From NCBI RefSeq assembly GCF_007741515.1, contig NZ_CP036263.1, positions 2,853,501 through 2,917,500 on the forward strand: a stretch of 64,000 bases of DNA, in the 5' to 3' direction. Below, piece after piece: positions 63,604-64,000 of the stretch (position 1 is its first letter; each line of letters begins with the position of its first letter). Source of the DNA: Adhaeretor mobilis. GTDB taxonomy: Bacteria; Planctomycetota; Planctomycetia; Pirellulales; Lacipirellulaceae. A model generated the notes under the pieces. The model had not been told where the DNA came from, made no database searches, and saw only the letters and a program-made list of their open reading frames with translations. The translations under genes were made by a program, and so were the position numbers.

Positions 63604-64000
63604 CTACGAAAGATCGGGAATAATGAACGGGGACCGTCCCTCACGTCGCAGCAGCCGATTTGCATCGTCATTGTTCGTGAATTGTTCTTTCTGTGGTTCC
63701 ATTTCCAGCCAAGCCCCCAGTGTTATCGCATCGCTCTGGATGTCGATTTCATTTGCTTCCAGGTGATGAGCCATACGTGTAAAGGAGTCGTTCAATCGTT
63801 CCTTTGATTGCAGTTCTTGAGCGATCTCTTGAGCAGGATATCTCGCTCCCAGCCGATGAGAGATATTGCCAGTGTGGCACAAGCTACTTGAGATGTGACC
63901 CTCAAGGATATCGGCCTTCAAATCAGTTGCTTTCCGGGATCGGACTGCGCCCAAGAAGTTCTCAAAATGATTGCCCGCTCCAGACCATTCCTCAATCAAT
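63604..64000 (-). CDS. Gfo/Idh/MocA-family oxidoreductase, C-terminal part, cut by window end
   Basis: The frame is open to the last base, so the N-terminus lies beyond the window. The visible part reads HFENFLGAVRSRKATDLKAD, ILEGHISSSLCHTGNISHRL and the tail DANRLLRREGRSPFIIPDLS, which is the usual C-terminus of exported planctomycete oxidoreductases of this family. It precedes the sulfatase by 176 bases on the same strand and may form an operon with it. The cofactor domain cannot be seen. Confidence 0.8.
   Translation of the reverse strand, partial: LIEEWSGAGNHFENFLGAVRSRKATDLKADILEGHISSSLCHTGNISHRLGARYPAQEIAQELQSKERLNDSFTRMAHHLEANEIDIQSDAITLGAWLEMEPQKEQFTNNDDANRLLRREGRSPFIIPDLS

Noticed and set aside
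1..64000. CRISPR arrays
   Set aside because: I found no series of regularly spaced repeats, and no cas-like genes; the repeats seen are IS ends or gene paralogs.

Overview
The window looks like a planctomycete chromosome, most likely Pirellulales or a relative. I infer this from seven proteins with PEP-CTERM sorting tails, two DUF1559 pseudopilin-like proteins, dockerin-like segments of the form GDFxxxGxVxGxDFLLWQR, a DUF1080 / PVC-type dehydrogenase / cytochrome c giant protein, and many exported Gfo/Idh/MocA oxidoreductases and sulfatases. No species assignment is possible from the sequence alone.

Region 1 (1-26.3 kb) is a sialic-acid island, here called cassette A. It holds a partial Na+/solute symporter, an N-acylglucosamine 2-epimerase, an exported nitrilase-fold amidase, a SASA-type (sialate O-acetylesterase-like) esterase, an N-acetylneuraminate lyase-like DHDPS protein, a GntR-type regulator, a complete exo-sialidase, a second BNR protein, and surface proteins (LamG/TIM-barrel-like, DNRLRE, DUF1559, small lipoprotein). 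A 1733-residue multidomain protein and a DUF4838 protein follow. Together they suggest release of sialic acid at the surface, de-O-acetylation, mutarotation and Na+-driven uptake, cleavage to ManNAc and pyruvate, then epimerisation to GlcNAc.

Region 2 (26.3-32.6 kb) is an insertion-sequence graveyard. An apparently intact IS3 element sits inside an older IS3 remnant, with pieces of IS256 and other IS3 elements around it. A third copy of a DNRLRE gene and an exported hydratase-like gene survive among them.

Region 3 (32.6-46.8 kb) is cassette B, an inverted paralogous copy of cassette A. Its order is sialidase, GntR, DNRLRE, then divergently lyase, LamG protein, DUF1559, lipoprotein, a Kelch (mutarotase-like)-symporter fusion, and a decayed 3' stub of the epimerase. 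Three DNRLRE genes share a TGACA-N14-TGTCA dyad at nearly the same distance upstream of their starts.

Region 4 (47.3-54.2 kb) is a putative operon for an unknown sugar or sugar acid: three Gfo/Idh/MocA oxidoreductases, an enolase-superfamily enzyme, and an NRAMP-fold transporter that lacks the usual metal-binding motifs.

Region 5 (54.2-60.3 kb) is a second mobile region. A group II intron with a broken reverse transcriptase is itself split by an IS256 element flanked by an 8-bp direct repeat. Next come an IS3 fragment, the 3' half of a tRNA-Arg, the C-terminal piece of a tyrosine recombinase, a full IS3 element and a truncated small membrane protein. Region 6 (60.7-64 kb) has a VCBS-sulfatase fusion and a partial oxidoreductase.
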